Source: Billgrantia pellis
Lineage (GTDB): Bacteria; Pseudomonadota; Gammaproteobacteria; Pseudomonadales; Halomonadaceae
Direction of reading: 5' to 3'
DNA length: 64,000 nt
Assembly (NCBI RefSeq): GCF_008297955.1
Contig: NZ_VTPY01000006.1
Coordinates: 124,001 to 188,000, forward strand
How positions within the stretch are numbered: position 1 is the first letter of the stretch; each line of letters starts with the position of its first letter. The notes below the pieces were generated by a model. The model was given only the letters and a program-made list of their open reading frames with translations, had not been told where the DNA came from and ran no database searches. The position numbers and the translations under genes are program-made. Positions 54,285-63,222 of this stretch are shown one piece after another.

Positions 54285-55092
54285 AGCGCAACAACCTGGA
54301 GCCCAGGAAGAAGCGGCACTCGAGGTGACGGTGCTGGTCTCCGTCGGCCGGCATCCCCTGACCGGTCGCGCACGGCGTGCCGACCACGATGCCCGCGGTG
54401 TGGAGCTTGCCCTGACGCTCGACAAGGCGCGCATCTCGCTGCTGCACGCCGGTGCGCTCGACGAGGAGAGCGAGAACGCCATGCGCGGCTATCTGGGCAT
54501 GGGCTTTCCCGCCCTGACCCTGGTCGAGCAGCCGCATGGCGCCGACGTGATCCCCGCCCTGGCGGATAGGCTGAATGATGCGAGACCGCAGCTGGTGATC
54601 GCCGGTGAGCGAGCCGAGCAGGGTGAGGGGTCCGGTTTGTTGCCCTACCTGCTTGCCGAACGCCTGGGCTGGCCGCTGGTCAGCGGTCTGGCTGACGTGG
54701 AGAAGATCGAGAATGGTGTGGCGACACTGCTCCAGGCCCTGCCGCGTGGCCAGCGTCGCCGGCTTCAGGTACGGCTACCGGCTATCATCACCGTCGACGC
54801 TGCCGCCTCGTCAGCGCGCCAGAGCGCCTTCGGCCCGTCTCGGCGAGGCGAGATCGAGGCCGAGCCGGCCGCGGTAACGTGGGACGAGGCCCAGCCGGAA
54901 TGGAGTGTGGCACCGGCCCGGAAGCGCCCCAAGCGGCTCAAGATCGTCAAGGCGGCATCGGCCCGGGATCGCTTCAAGGCCGCTGCGGCCAAGGCCGAAG
55001 GCGGCAGTGGCCAGGTGCTGACCGACGTGACGCCGGAGCAGGGGGCCGAGGCGATCTTCAAGCTGTTGAAGGATGAGGGCGTACTGCGTTAG
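54274..55092 (+). CDS. Electron transfer flavoprotein beta-like subunit
   Basis: A 272-residue EtfB-type protein. Recognisable parts are the DHDARGVELAL segment, LVIAGERAEQGEGSGLLPYLLAERLGWP (nucleotide loop) and the C-terminal KRPKRLKIVKA arm that embraces the alpha subunit. It partners the preceding gene and ends the dgc operon at a strong terminator. Confidence 0.88.
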   Translation: MRLEAQQPGAQEEAALEVTVLVSVGRHPLTGRARRADHDARGVELALTLDKARISLLHAGALDEESENAMRGYLGMGFPALTLVEQPHGADVIPALADRLNDARPQLVIAGERAEQGEGSGLLPYLLAERLGWPLVSGLADVEKIENGVATLLQALPRGQRRRLQVRLPAIITVDAAASSARQSAFGPSRRGEIEAEPAAVTWDEAQPEWSVAPARKRPKRLKIVKAASARDRFKAAAAKAEGGSGQVLTDVTPEQGAEAIFKLLKDEGVLR

Positions 55093-55117
55093 GCCATCCC
55101 GAAGCACGATCCCAAAA

Positions 55118-55145
55118 GAAGACCCCGGCCCAAGCCGGGGTCTTT
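55118..55145. terminator. Bidirectional terminator between the ETF and BCCT genes
   Basis: AGACCCCGGC and GCCGGGGTCT with loop CCAA, flanked by A and T residues. It separates convergent genes. Confidence 0.85.
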
Positions 55146-55175
55146 GCATTCGTGCATGTGTTGGGGCGCTTGTGA

Positions 55176-56750
55176 TCAGGCCAGCTTGGCTGCTGCCAGC
55201 CCGCGCTGCTCTTCCCTCAACCCCTTGACCAGACAGAAGGCCATGCCCAGCAGCACCAGGGTGAAGGGCAGCCCGGTAGCCACGGCGCCGGCCTGCAGCG
55301 CACCCAGCGCCGTGCTGCCCCCACCGTAGAGCAGAATACCCGCGATGACACCTTCCAGTACCGCCCAGAACACACGCTGGCCGCGGGGCGCGTCGGTCTT
55401 GCCGCCGGCCGTGATGTTGTCGATTACCAGCGAGCCGGAATCCGATGAGGTAATGAAGAAGATCAGCACCAGCAGGATCGCCAGGCTGGAGGTCAGGGTG
55501 GTCAGCGGCAAGTGCTCGAGCATCTGGAACATCGCCAGAGAGACGTCGCTGATGCCGTCGGCCAGGGCACCGACCCCGGCGGCCGACTGGTCCAGGGCGG
55601 TGCCGCCGAAGACACTCATCCACACCAGTGTGACCAAGGTCGGTACCACCAGCACGGCAATCAGGAACTCGCGCACTGTGCGGCCTCGGGAAACCCGCGC
55701 GATGAACATGCCGACGAAGGGCGACCAGGAGATCCACCAGGCCCAGTAGAACACCGTCCAGCCGTGATACCAGGTGGTGTCGTCGCGACCGAACCAGTTG
55801 GAGAGCGGCACGATATGGCTGGCATAGGCCAGGGCGGTGCTCCATAGGTTATTGACGAACAGCAGCACGCCGCCGGTCACCAGCACGAAGGTGAGCAGCC
55901 CCAGGGCGATCACCATGTTGATATTGGAGAACAGCTTCACGCCGCCGTCGATGCCGCGCCATACCGAGAACAGCGCCACGGCGGTAACCACCACGATGAT
56001 GGCCAGTTGGGTGCCGATGGTATTGGGTACGCCGAACAGATAGTTGAGGCCGCCCGCCGCTTGTGAGGCGCCGAAGCCCAGGGAGGTGGCCAAGCCAAAG
56101 ATCGTCGCCAGCACCGCGACGATGTCGATGACGTGACCGAACCAGCCACGCACCCGTTCACCGAGGATCGGTGTGAAGGCCGAACGCAGGGTCAGCGGCA
56201 GGCCGCGGTTGTAGGCGAAGAAGGCCAGGGACAGCCCCACCACGCCGTAGATCGCCCAGGGATGCAGACCCCAGTGGAACATGGTGGCGCCGATGGCCGC
56301 GCTGGCCCCGGCCGGGGTGCGCGCTTCGGCATTGAGCGGGGTGCCGTACCAGTCGGTGTAATAGGCCACCGGTTCGGCCACGCTCCAGAACATCAGGCCG
56401 ATACCCATGCCCGCGGCGAACAGCATGGCGAACCAGGAGGTGGTCGAATATTCCGGCCGGGCCTGGCTGCCGCCTAGGCGAATGCGCCCCACCGGCATGG
56501 CGATCAGCGCCAGGCACAGCAGCACGAACAGGTTGCCGGCGATCATGAACAGCCAGTCGAAGTACTCGATCGACCAGCCGCGAGCCGCGGTGAGATGGCT
56601 ATTGGCGGCGTCGGGATAGATCAGTGCGTAGAGAATGAAGGCCAGAATGGCCAGGGCCGAGAGAGGAAAGACGGGATGATGGAAATCCATCCCCAGCACC
56701 TGGGCGTTGTCCTGCCCGGGCGAGAGGATCGGTGCATCGTCATGCTTCAT
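55176..56750 (-). CDS. BCCT family glycine betaine transporter
   Basis: A 524-residue inner-membrane symporter with 12 predicted helices. The BCCT motifs GMGIGLMFWSVAEPVAYY, MFHWGLHPWAIY and WAWWISWSPFVGMFIARVSRGRT are present. The GMGIG stretch matches sodium-coupled betaine carriers such as BetP rather than CaiT. The ATG for MKHDDAP, preceded by GAGGAA, was used instead of an upstream start that would add 86 leader residues. Its place between dgc and gbc genes indicates that it supplies betaine for catabolism. The terminal tails are short, so strong osmotic sensing is less likely. Confidence 0.92.
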   Translation of the reverse strand: MKHDDAPILSPGQDNAQVLGMDFHHPVFPLSALAILAFILYALIYPDAANSHLTAARGWSIEYFDWLFMIAGNLFVLLCLALIAMPVGRIRLGGSQARPEYSTTSWFAMLFAAGMGIGLMFWSVAEPVAYYTDWYGTPLNAEARTPAGASAAIGATMFHWGLHPWAIYGVVGLSLAFFAYNRGLPLTLRSAFTPILGERVRGWFGHVIDIVAVLATIFGLATSLGFGASQAAGGLNYLFGVPNTIGTQLAIIVVVTAVALFSVWRGIDGGVKLFSNINMVIALGLLTFVLVTGGVLLFVNNLWSTALAYASHIVPLSNWFGRDDTTWYHGWTVFYWAWWISWSPFVGMFIARVSRGRTVREFLIAVLVVPTLVTLVWMSVFGGTALDQSAAGVGALADGISDVSLAMFQMLEHLPLTTLTSSLAILLVLIFFITSSDSGSLVIDNITAGGKTDAPRGQRVFWAVLEGVIAGILLYGGGSTALGALQAGAVATGLPFTLVLLGMAFCLVKGLREEQRGLAAAKLA

Positions 56751-57028
56751 GGGGATTCCTCGATGATTGTTGTTGGTGTTGCGCTTGGGCCGGGTCCGAT
56801 GACGCACCCGACTCGTCATTGTTGGGCGCATGGAAGGAGGGCAGTGTCGTGAAAGCGACCTGCGGTTATCTTGTGCGGCCCCTGGCATGGCGATATCACG
56901 TATGGCGGCGTCGCCTGTGCGAATACGTGGCCTTCGAGGTGTGGCGTAGGCTGGCTCGGTGGCGTTTCGCCATCCCTCGGTGCCGGGCTCAGGTCCGGTC
57001 AGCCGCATAACAACGTAAGGAGCCAGCC

Positions 57029-58222
57029 ATGAGCCAAGCCAACCGCGGAGTCGTCTACAAGGGCCCCGGCAAGGTCGACATCGAAGCCATTCCCTATCCG
57101 GAACTCGCCCTCGGCAATCGCAAATGTGACCACGGCGTGATCCTCAAGGTCGTCACCACCAACATTTGCGGTAGCGACCAGCACATGGTACGCGGCCGCA
57201 CTACCGCGCCCGCCGGTCTGGTGCTGGGCCACGAGATCACGGGGCTGGTGATCGAATGCGGACGTGACGTTGAGTTCATCAAGCCTGGCGATCTGGTCTC
57301 GGTCCCGTTCAACATCGCCTGCGGACGCTGCCGCAACTGCAAGGAAGGCCGCACGGGGATCTGCCTCAACGTCAACCCGGCGCGTCCAGGCGCGGCCTAC
57401 GGCTACGTCGACATGGGCGGCTGGGTCGGGGGGCAGACGGAATACGTCATGGTGCCCTATGCCGACTTCAACCTGCTGAAGTTCCCCGACACCGACCAAG
57501 CCATGGAGAAAATCCGCGACCTGACCCTGCTCTCCGACATCTTCCCCACCGGCTTTCATGGCTGCGTGACGGCGGGCGTCGGGCCGGGCAGCACCGTCTA
57601 CATCGCAGGGGCCGGCCCGGTGGGACTGGCGGCGGCGGCTTCGGCCCAGCTGCTGGGGGCGGCCTGCGTGATCGTCGGCGACATGATCGAGGAGCGTCTG
57701 GCCCAGGCGCGCAGCTTCGGCTGCGAAACTCTCGATCTGACCCAGGAAGGCGACATGGCCGACCGGCTCGAGGCGATTCTCGGTGAGCGCGAGGTCGACT
57801 GCTTCGTCGACTGCGTTGGCTTCGAGGCCCATGCCTGCGGCTGCAACCACGGTCAAGAGGCGCCGGCCACCGTGCTCAACTCGGCGATGCAGATGACCCG
57901 CGCCGGCGGCCAGATCGGTATCCCGGGCCTTTACGTGACCGAGGACCCGGGTGCCGCCGACGATGCCGCCAAGCAGGGGAGCCTGAGCATGCGCTTCGGC
58001 CTGGGCTGGGCCAAGTCCCATTCCTTCCATACCGGTCAGTGCCCGGTGATGAAGTACCACCGACCCCTGATGCAGGCAATCCTGTTCGACAAGATCAGGA
58101 TCGCCGATGCGGTCAACGTGCAGATGATTTCTCTTGATCAGGCGCCGCAGGGCTACGCCGACTTCGACGGTGGCGCGGCGAAGAAATTCGTCATCGACCC
58201 CCACGGCAGCGTGGCCGCATAA
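57029..58222 (+). CDS. fdhA: Glutathione-independent formaldehyde dehydrogenase
   Basis: A 397-residue zinc alcohol dehydrogenase-type enzyme that oxidises formaldehyde to formate with tightly bound NAD. It has the catalytic zinc motif NICGSDQHM, GHEITG, the structural zinc cluster CGRCRNCKEGRTGIC, the nucleotide loop IAGAGPVGLAAAA and the family insert CVGFEAHACGC. TAAGGAGCCAGCC precedes the ATG. It should detoxify the formaldehyde released by Gbc and Dgc. Part of its 3' end is duplicated downstream. Confidence 0.94.
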   Translation: MSQANRGVVYKGPGKVDIEAIPYPELALGNRKCDHGVILKVVTTNICGSDQHMVRGRTTAPAGLVLGHEITGLVIECGRDVEFIKPGDLVSVPFNIACGRCRNCKEGRTGICLNVNPARPGAAYGYVDMGGWVGGQTEYVMVPYADFNLLKFPDTDQAMEKIRDLTLLSDIFPTGFHGCVTAGVGPGSTVYIAGAGPVGLAAAASAQLLGAACVIVGDMIEERLAQARSFGCETLDLTQEGDMADRLEAILGEREVDCFVDCVGFEAHACGCNHGQEAPATVLNSAMQMTRAGGQIGIPGLYVTEDPGAADDAAKQGSLSMRFGLGWAKSHSFHTGQCPVMKYHRPLMQAILFDKIRIADAVNVQMISLDQAPQGYADFDGGAAKKFVIDPHGSVAA

Positions 58223-58307
58223 GGGAGAACCCGAGCTCGCCGACGGTTCGCTGAAGGCGGCGCGGCGAGCCATTTCGGGATATCGACCCCCACGGCAGCG
58301 TGGCCGC
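58193..58307 (+). repeat. Partial duplication of the fdhA 3' end
   Basis: The last 26 bases before the fdhA stop region (58193-58218) recur exactly at 58282-58307. The preceding 40 or so bases are also similar but diverged. The second copy has no start and is followed by a different stop. Confidence 0.7.
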
Positions 58308-58386
58308 CTGAGCGCTGGCTGGGCTAGATCTGGCCGGGTAAGATAGTCGAGAAAACGGCAGCCAACGTTAGCGGGAGGTGCGGGAC

Positions 58387-58659
58387 ATGATGTATGCCGA
58401 TCTGATCGATGCGGAGGATTTCCGCGAGCGCCTGGTGGCGCTGGGCATCGATCTGCCTGCCGATGCCGATCCCGACGAAAGCGCCCGGCTGGCCGCGCAG
58501 CAGCACGCACGCAGTGCGGTCCCCGGACTGTCGACACTGGTCGCCGAGTTGGGAACCCAGCTCGGCGTCATGCAGCCGGAAGTACGCGAGGCGCTGGAGC
58601 GCCGCTTGCGGGCTGCCCTCGGCGAGACTCGAAGCTCTAATGCCCTACTCCGAAAGTGA
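58387..58659 (+). CDS. Small acidic hypothetical protein
   Basis: A 90-residue protein starting MMYADLIDAEDFRERL, acidic and helical, with a disordered tail. GGGAGG lies 8 bp before the ATG. It follows fdhA by 164 bp and is closed by a terminator, so it appears to be a real gene. No family is recognised and no function is proposed. Confidence 0.6.
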   Translation: MMYADLIDAEDFRERLVALGIDLPADADPDESARLAAQQHARSAVPGLSTLVAELGTQLGVMQPEVREALERRLRAALGETRSSNALLRK

Positions 58660-58668
58660 GCATGAACG

Positions 58669-58698
58669 AATCGCCCCCGGCCTAGGCCGGGGGCGATT
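58669..58698. terminator. Strong palindromic terminator before gbcA's end
   Basis: AATCGCCCCCGGCC and its exact complement form a 14-bp stem across CTAG, with T-rich flank, between convergent genes. Confidence 0.8.
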
Positions 58699-58728
58699 TC
58701 ATGATGCCAGAAGGGCAAGTCGCGGCAT

Positions 58729-60015
58729 CTAGCCGCGCACCAGCTGCAGGTGGGGGGCGCTGTGGCCCAGATTCTCCTGCATCCGCTCGCTGTACCAGTC
58801 GATGAAGTCGATCACGCCGAACTCGTAGGTTTCGGAATAGGGACCGGGCTGGTAGGCCTGGGAGTTGATGCCGCGCTGGTTTTCCTCGGCCAGGCGCTTG
58901 TCCTGGGCGTTGGTGGCGTCCCACACCCGGCGCATCTCCTCGGGCTGGTAGTCGACGCCTTCCACCGCATCCTTGTGCACCAGCCACTTGGTGGTCACCA
59001 GGGTCTCCTGCGGGCCTAGCGGCAGTACACGGAACACGAGGGCATGGTCGCCCATGAAGTGGTTCCAGGAGTTGGGCAGGTGCAGGATGCGCAGCGAGCC
59101 CATGTCGGGGCTGGTCAGGCGGCCCATCAGCTTGCGGCAGGCCGGCTTGCCATCCATGGTCATGGAAACCACGCCGTCCAGCAGCGGTGTGCGGGTCAGC
59201 CGGTTGCGCTTGCCGAAGCGTTTGAGCTGCCAGGGAATTTGCTGCTCGTCCCAGTCGGACTGCTTTTTCGCCACCAGCGCCTTGTAGGCCGGCGTGGCGC
59301 GGGGATCGTCGGTGTCGTCGAACTCCTGCAGCGAGTTGAGCAGCTCCGGATGGGCGCCGTTGCAGTGATAGCATTCGCGGTTATTCTCGATCACCAGCTT
59401 CCAGTTGGCTTGCTCGATGATATTCGACTCCACGGCGACCTTGAGGTTGGCCATCTCGTAGGGCTCGAGATAGTGCTCCAGGGTGACCAGAAAGTCGTCG
59501 ATGGCGGGTGGCTGCTCGGCCAGGCTGATGAAAATGAAGCCGCCGCCGGTCTTGACGTGGACCGGCTTCAGGCCATAGGCGGAGTGGTCGAAGTTCTCAC
59601 CCATGTCGCTGCCGGCGAACAGCAGGCGGCCGTCGAGTTCGTAGGTCCACTGGTGATAGGGACAGACCAGCTTGGCCACCTTGCCCTTGTCGCTGACGCA
59701 GAGCCGCGAGCCGCGGTGACGACAGACGTTATGGAAGGCATGGATCGCGCCGCCTTCGCCGCGTACCAGAATCACCGGATTGTCGCCGACCTGAAGGGTC
59801 ATGTAGTTGCCCTTGGCGGGTATCTCGCAGCTCATGCCGGCGAACAGCCACTCCTTGCCGAAGATCTCCTGCATGTCCAGGGCGAACAGCCGGGCATCGT
59901 TATAGAAGGGCTGGGGCAGCGAAAAGTTGCGCGCACGTTCGGCGAGCATCGCGGAGACGGCCTGCCGCGCCGGGTCCAAGGGGTCATCCAGGGGAGTGGG
60001 TGAGATCGGGTCCAT
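58729..60015 (-). CDS. gbcA: Glycine betaine demethylase, Rieske oxygenase subunit GbcA
   Basis: A 428-residue Rieske non-haem iron oxygenase. The Rieske cluster motif is CRHRGSRLC ... CPYHQW (about residues 97-120). The mononuclear iron site is near NNRECYHCNGAHPELL. With GbcB it converts glycine betaine to dimethylglycine and formaldehyde using O2 and NADH. It is divergent from gbcB, as in Pseudomonas. The start follows the family N-terminus. Confidence 0.95.
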   Translation of the reverse strand: MDPISPTPLDDPLDPARQAVSAMLAERARNFSLPQPFYNDARLFALDMQEIFGKEWLFAGMSCEIPAKGNYMTLQVGDNPVILVRGEGGAIHAFHNVCRHRGSRLCVSDKGKVAKLVCPYHQWTYELDGRLLFAGSDMGENFDHSAYGLKPVHVKTGGGFIFISLAEQPPAIDDFLVTLEHYLEPYEMANLKVAVESNIIEQANWKLVIENNRECYHCNGAHPELLNSLQEFDDTDDPRATPAYKALVAKKQSDWDEQQIPWQLKRFGKRNRLTRTPLLDGVVSMTMDGKPACRKLMGRLTSPDMGSLRILHLPNSWNHFMGDHALVFRVLPLGPQETLVTTKWLVHKDAVEGVDYQPEEMRRVWDATNAQDKRLAEENQRGINSQAYQPGPYSETYEFGVIDFIDWYSERMQENLGHSAPHLQLVRG

Positions 60016-60344
60016 GGGAATACATCCTCATAGCTGGCCGCGGCTGCGGCATCGGTCGAATTGTTGGGTGTCGTCAGTGGTTCGGCGTTGTGATTGTGCA
60101 GATGCCGGATATGAGTAGGGCGAGTGTGGATCAGCCGCAGGACGCCCAGTTGTCTGCCGGCGACAAGCATGAATCCAGGCGCGACGTGCGGAAGGAGAAA
60201 ATAAATGTCCGGTGGGAGTCATGGGCATGCCCGTGTCGCAGTCAGGCAAGTCGCGGCCTTGCCGCCTGGCGCAGAATTCGTTCAACGGCAGGCGGTGTTC
60301 CGCAGTCGGAGCCTTCCACGCTGATCAATGCCAGGCGACACGAC
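60016..60344. promoter_or_regulatory. gbcA-gbcB divergent promoter region
   Basis: About 330 bp with no gene. It must hold both promoters and is the expected site of GbdR activation. A short palindrome GGGCATGCCC is at 60223-60232. I could not assign a GbdR box with confidence. Confidence 0.45.
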
Positions 60345-61451
60345 ATGACCATGAACTTTCTTAACCCCGTCACGACCCAGACCTGGACCAATGGCCGCCA
60401 TCTGGTGCGCTGCGTCAAGGTGATCCAGGAGACTTGGGACGTTCGCACCTTCTGCTTCATGGCCGAGCAGCCGGTGTTGTTCTTCTTCAAGCCGGGGCAG
60501 TTCGTGACCCTGGAACTGGAGATCGACGGCGAGCCGATCATGCGCTCCTACACCATCTCCAGCTCGCCGTCGATTCCCTACAGCTTCTCCATCACCGTCA
60601 AGCGGGTGCCGGGCGGTCGGGTGTCGAACTGGCTGCACGACAACATGAAGGTCGGCGACGATCTGGCGGTGCATGGCCCGGTGGGCAACTTCAACTCGAT
60701 CGACTTTCCTGCCGACAAAGTGCTGTTCCTCTCCGGCGGCGTGGGCATCACGCCGCTGATGTCGATGACACGCTGGTTCTTCGATACGAATGCCAATGTC
60801 GACGTCGAGTTCATCCACAGTGCCCGTGCCCCGCGCGATGTCATCTACCATCGCGAGCTGGTGCACATGTTCTCGCGGATTCCCGAATTCAAGCTGCATA
60901 TCGTCTGCGAGAAAAAGGACGACATCGGCGAGGCCTGGGCCGGCTATCGAGGGTATTTGACCCAGCCGATGCTTGAGCTGATGGCACCCGATTATCTCGA
61001 GCGCGAGATTTTCTGCTGCGGCCCCACGCCGTACATGAACGCGATCAAGCGCATCCTGCGCGATAACGGCTTCGACATGAGCCACTATCATGAGGAGTCC
61101 TTCGGCGCCACGCCGCTTGACGTGCGCGAGGACGTGCTGGAGCTGGCCGAGCAAGCCGAGGCAGAAGCCGAGGAGATCGATGTCGCCGATATGCTCAGCG
61201 TCGAGTTCATCAGCTCGGGCAAGAGCGTGCGCATTCAGCCGGGCGAGACGGTGCACGCCGCCGCCGCCAAGCTCGGTCTGCATATTCCCAAGGCCTGCGG
61301 CATGGGCATCTGCGGCACGTGCCGGGTGGGGCTCAAGTCCGGCGAAGTGGACATGGAGCACAACGGCGGCATCACCGAGGAAGACATCGAAGAGGGCTAT
61401 ATCCTCTCCTGCTGCAGCAAGCCGCTGGGCAACGTGGTGGTCGACTACTGA
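60345..61451 (+). CDS. gbcB: Glycine betaine demethylase, reductase subunit GbcB
   Basis: A 368-residue iron-sulfur flavoprotein that passes electrons from NAD(P)H to GbcA. It has the FAD domain (GQFVTLELEIDGEPIMRSYTIS in two blocks), the nucleotide domain (VLFLSGGVGITPLMSM, FCCGPTPYM) and a C-terminal 2Fe-2S ferredoxin with CGMGICGTCRVG and a final SCC cysteine. The ATG for MTMNFLNPV agrees with the Pseudomonas start; an ATG two codons later is equally possible. An open stretch upstream of 115 codons is the promoter region. Confidence 0.94.
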   Translation: MTMNFLNPVTTQTWTNGRHLVRCVKVIQETWDVRTFCFMAEQPVLFFFKPGQFVTLELEIDGEPIMRSYTISSSPSIPYSFSITVKRVPGGRVSNWLHDNMKVGDDLAVHGPVGNFNSIDFPADKVLFLSGGVGITPLMSMTRWFFDTNANVDVEFIHSARAPRDVIYHRELVHMFSRIPEFKLHIVCEKKDDIGEAWAGYRGYLTQPMLELMAPDYLEREIFCCGPTPYMNAIKRILRDNGFDMSHYHEESFGATPLDVREDVLELAEQAEAEAEEIDVADMLSVEFISSGKSVRIQPGETVHAAAAKLGLHIPKACGMGICGTCRVGLKSGEVDMEHNGGITEEDIEEGYILSCCSKPLGNVVVDY

Positions 61452-61468
61452 CGCCTGCCCCGGCGAGT

Positions 61469-62542
61469 TCAGTCGTGCCGTGCCTCGCCGAACAGCTCGT
61501 CGACGCCGCACACCTCGCCGCAGCGATCCAGCAAATAGCCGGGCAGTTCGCGCACGGCTGCCTGGAACGGTTCGCTGCGGATCATCTCGAGCAGGCGCCC
61601 GACGCTGGGCTCGGCCAGGCTCCTGCGTTGACACAGCAGCAGGTAATGCTCGCTGGCCAGCGGCAGGAAATCCAGGCCGAACTGGCGGGCGGCGGCTTCG
61701 ACGCCGAAGCCGACGTCGGCCATGCCGGCGGCGATGTAGGCGGCCACCGCGGAGTGGGTGTATTCCTCGAGCTCGAAACCCGGAATGCGCTGGGACGAAA
61801 GCCCGGCATCGCGCAGCAGGATATCGAGCAATGCCCGGGTGCCCGAGGCCTGCTGGCGGTTGATGAAGCGCACGTCACCGCGCTCGAGATCTGCCAGACC
61901 GGCCACGTCCCTGGGGTTACCCGGCGCGAGCATGAGCCCCTGACAGCGGGTGATAAAACGAATGATGCAGTGACTGCGTGGCCGAAGCTGGCGGCGATAG
62001 CTCTGCATCAGAGGGCCCTGGGTCGCCGTGGTCGGCATGTGGTAGCCGGCCACGTCGCAGACGCCTCGGTTGAGCGCGGCCAAGGCTTCCGCGGGGCTGC
62101 AATATTGCAGGTCGAGCTGGAAGTCGTGGGCGAAGCGGGGCAGCAGCGCCACCGCGTAGCCGTGGCTGGCGTGCATGCGCAGCACCGGCTCGACGCCCTC
62201 GTATAGCTGCTGCAGCTCGAGATTGAGCTCCGAGCCCAGGCTCTCTAGCTGCGGGCCGAGTCGGGCCGCCACACGCTGACGGGCCCACAGCAGTTTGTCG
62301 CCCAGCGGCGTGAGCCGAGCGCCACGGCCCTTCTGCAACTCCACCAGGGCGACGCCGAAGAAGTCCGCCCACTTGTTGAGCAAGTTCCAGGCGTGGCGAT
62401 AGGAGATGCCAGCCTCGGCGGCGGCCTCGGTCAGCTTGCCGCTGCGATGGATGCCCTGCAGCAGCCCGAACAGCTGGGGGTCCAGGCGGTTACCCGCCTC
62501 GTCGGTGAAGGACCAGGCCGGCTCGATTCGAATGCGTTTCAT
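61469..62542 (-). CDS. ModE-like HTH regulator with periplasmic-binding-like domain
   Basis: A 357-residue regulator. The N-terminal ModE/LysR-type winged helix reads GLLQGIHRSGKLTEAAAEAGISYRHAWNLLNKWADFFG. The C-terminal part is a PBP-like domain (INRQQASGTRALLDILL, GMADVGFGVEAAAR). Such regulators often sit divergent from molybdenum-dependent formate dehydrogenase operons, as here, so it probably controls fdsGB in response to an oxyanion or formate-related signal. The ligand is not known. Confidence 0.85.
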   Translation of the reverse strand: MKRIRIEPAWSFTDEAGNRLDPQLFGLLQGIHRSGKLTEAAAEAGISYRHAWNLLNKWADFFGVALVELQKGRGARLTPLGDKLLWARQRVAARLGPQLESLGSELNLELQQLYEGVEPVLRMHASHGYAVALLPRFAHDFQLDLQYCSPAEALAALNRGVCDVAGYHMPTTATQGPLMQSYRRQLRPRSHCIIRFITRCQGLMLAPGNPRDVAGLADLERGDVRFINRQQASGTRALLDILLRDAGLSSQRIPGFELEEYTHSAVAAYIAAGMADVGFGVEAAARQFGLDFLPLASEHYLLLCQRRSLAEPSVGRLLEMIRSEPFQAAVRELPGYLLDRCGEVCGVDELFGEARHD

Positions 62543-62674
62543 ATGCTGTATTTTTCATATTTCGAAACGAAGGCAGTGCTGCTACTTTCACAAGTAGCGC
62601 ACCAGTACGCGAGACTACAGAACCTTATTCCATATATGCACTGTAGTACATAATCAGACCATAACTAGCAGCTT

Positions 62675-62709
62675 CGAACGTACCGACGCAATGTTGCGCC
62701 CTACGTTCG
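62675..62709 (+). promoter_or_regulatory. Nested inverted repeat in the fds leader
   Basis: The outer arms CGAACGTA and TACGTTCG enclose a second pair, CGCAA and TTGCG. The structure ends 15 bp before the fdsG start. It could be an operator for the divergent regulator or an mRNA structure. Confidence 0.55.
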
Positions 62710-62724
62710 TTTCGAGGCCAGGCC

Positions 62725-63222
62725 ATGCACAACCGCACTTTCCTTCCTTGGACCCCCCAACTGGTTCGGGACGAAATCGACGCCCTGAAGCACAAGCCCG
62801 GGGCTCTGCTCCCCATACTGCACGCGATACAGGCTCGTTGCGGATTCGTACCGCGCGAGGCGGTGCCGCTCATTGCCGAGTCGCTGCAGCTCACCCGTGC
62901 CGAGGTGCACGGCGTCATCAGCTTCTATCACCACTTCCGCACCAGCCCGCCGGGGCGTCATGTGGTGCATATTTGTCGCGCCGAGGCGTGCCAGGCGCGG
63001 GGTTCCCGTGCGCTGGAAAACCACGCGCGGGAAGCGCTCGGCATCGATTACCACCAGACCACCGCCGACCGCGAGATCACCCTGGAGCCGGTCTATTGCC
63101 TGGGCAACTGCGCCTGCGGTCCGTCGCTGCGCGTGGATGATCGCATCCTGGGGCGGGTGACGCCCGAGCGTTTCGATCGCCTGATCGACGAGCTGTCCGT
63201 GCAAGTGCTGGAGGTGGGCTGA
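62725..63222 (+). CDS. fdsG: NAD-dependent formate dehydrogenase gamma subunit (FdsG/NuoE-like)
   Basis: A 165-residue thioredoxin-like 2Fe-2S protein homologous to NuoE. The cysteines are in HICRAEACQARGS and VYCLGNCACGPS. In soluble Fds-type formate dehydrogenases it passes electrons to the FMN subunit. Its stop overlaps the fdsB start by one base (TGATG). Formate from FdhA is the expected substrate of the whole enzyme. Confidence 0.9.
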   Translation: MHNRTFLPWTPQLVRDEIDALKHKPGALLPILHAIQARCGFVPREAVPLIAESLQLTRAEVHGVISFYHHFRTSPPGRHVVHICRAEACQARGSRALENHAREALGIDYHQTTADREITLEPVYCLGNCACGPSLRVDDRILGRVTPERFDRLIDELSVQVLEVG

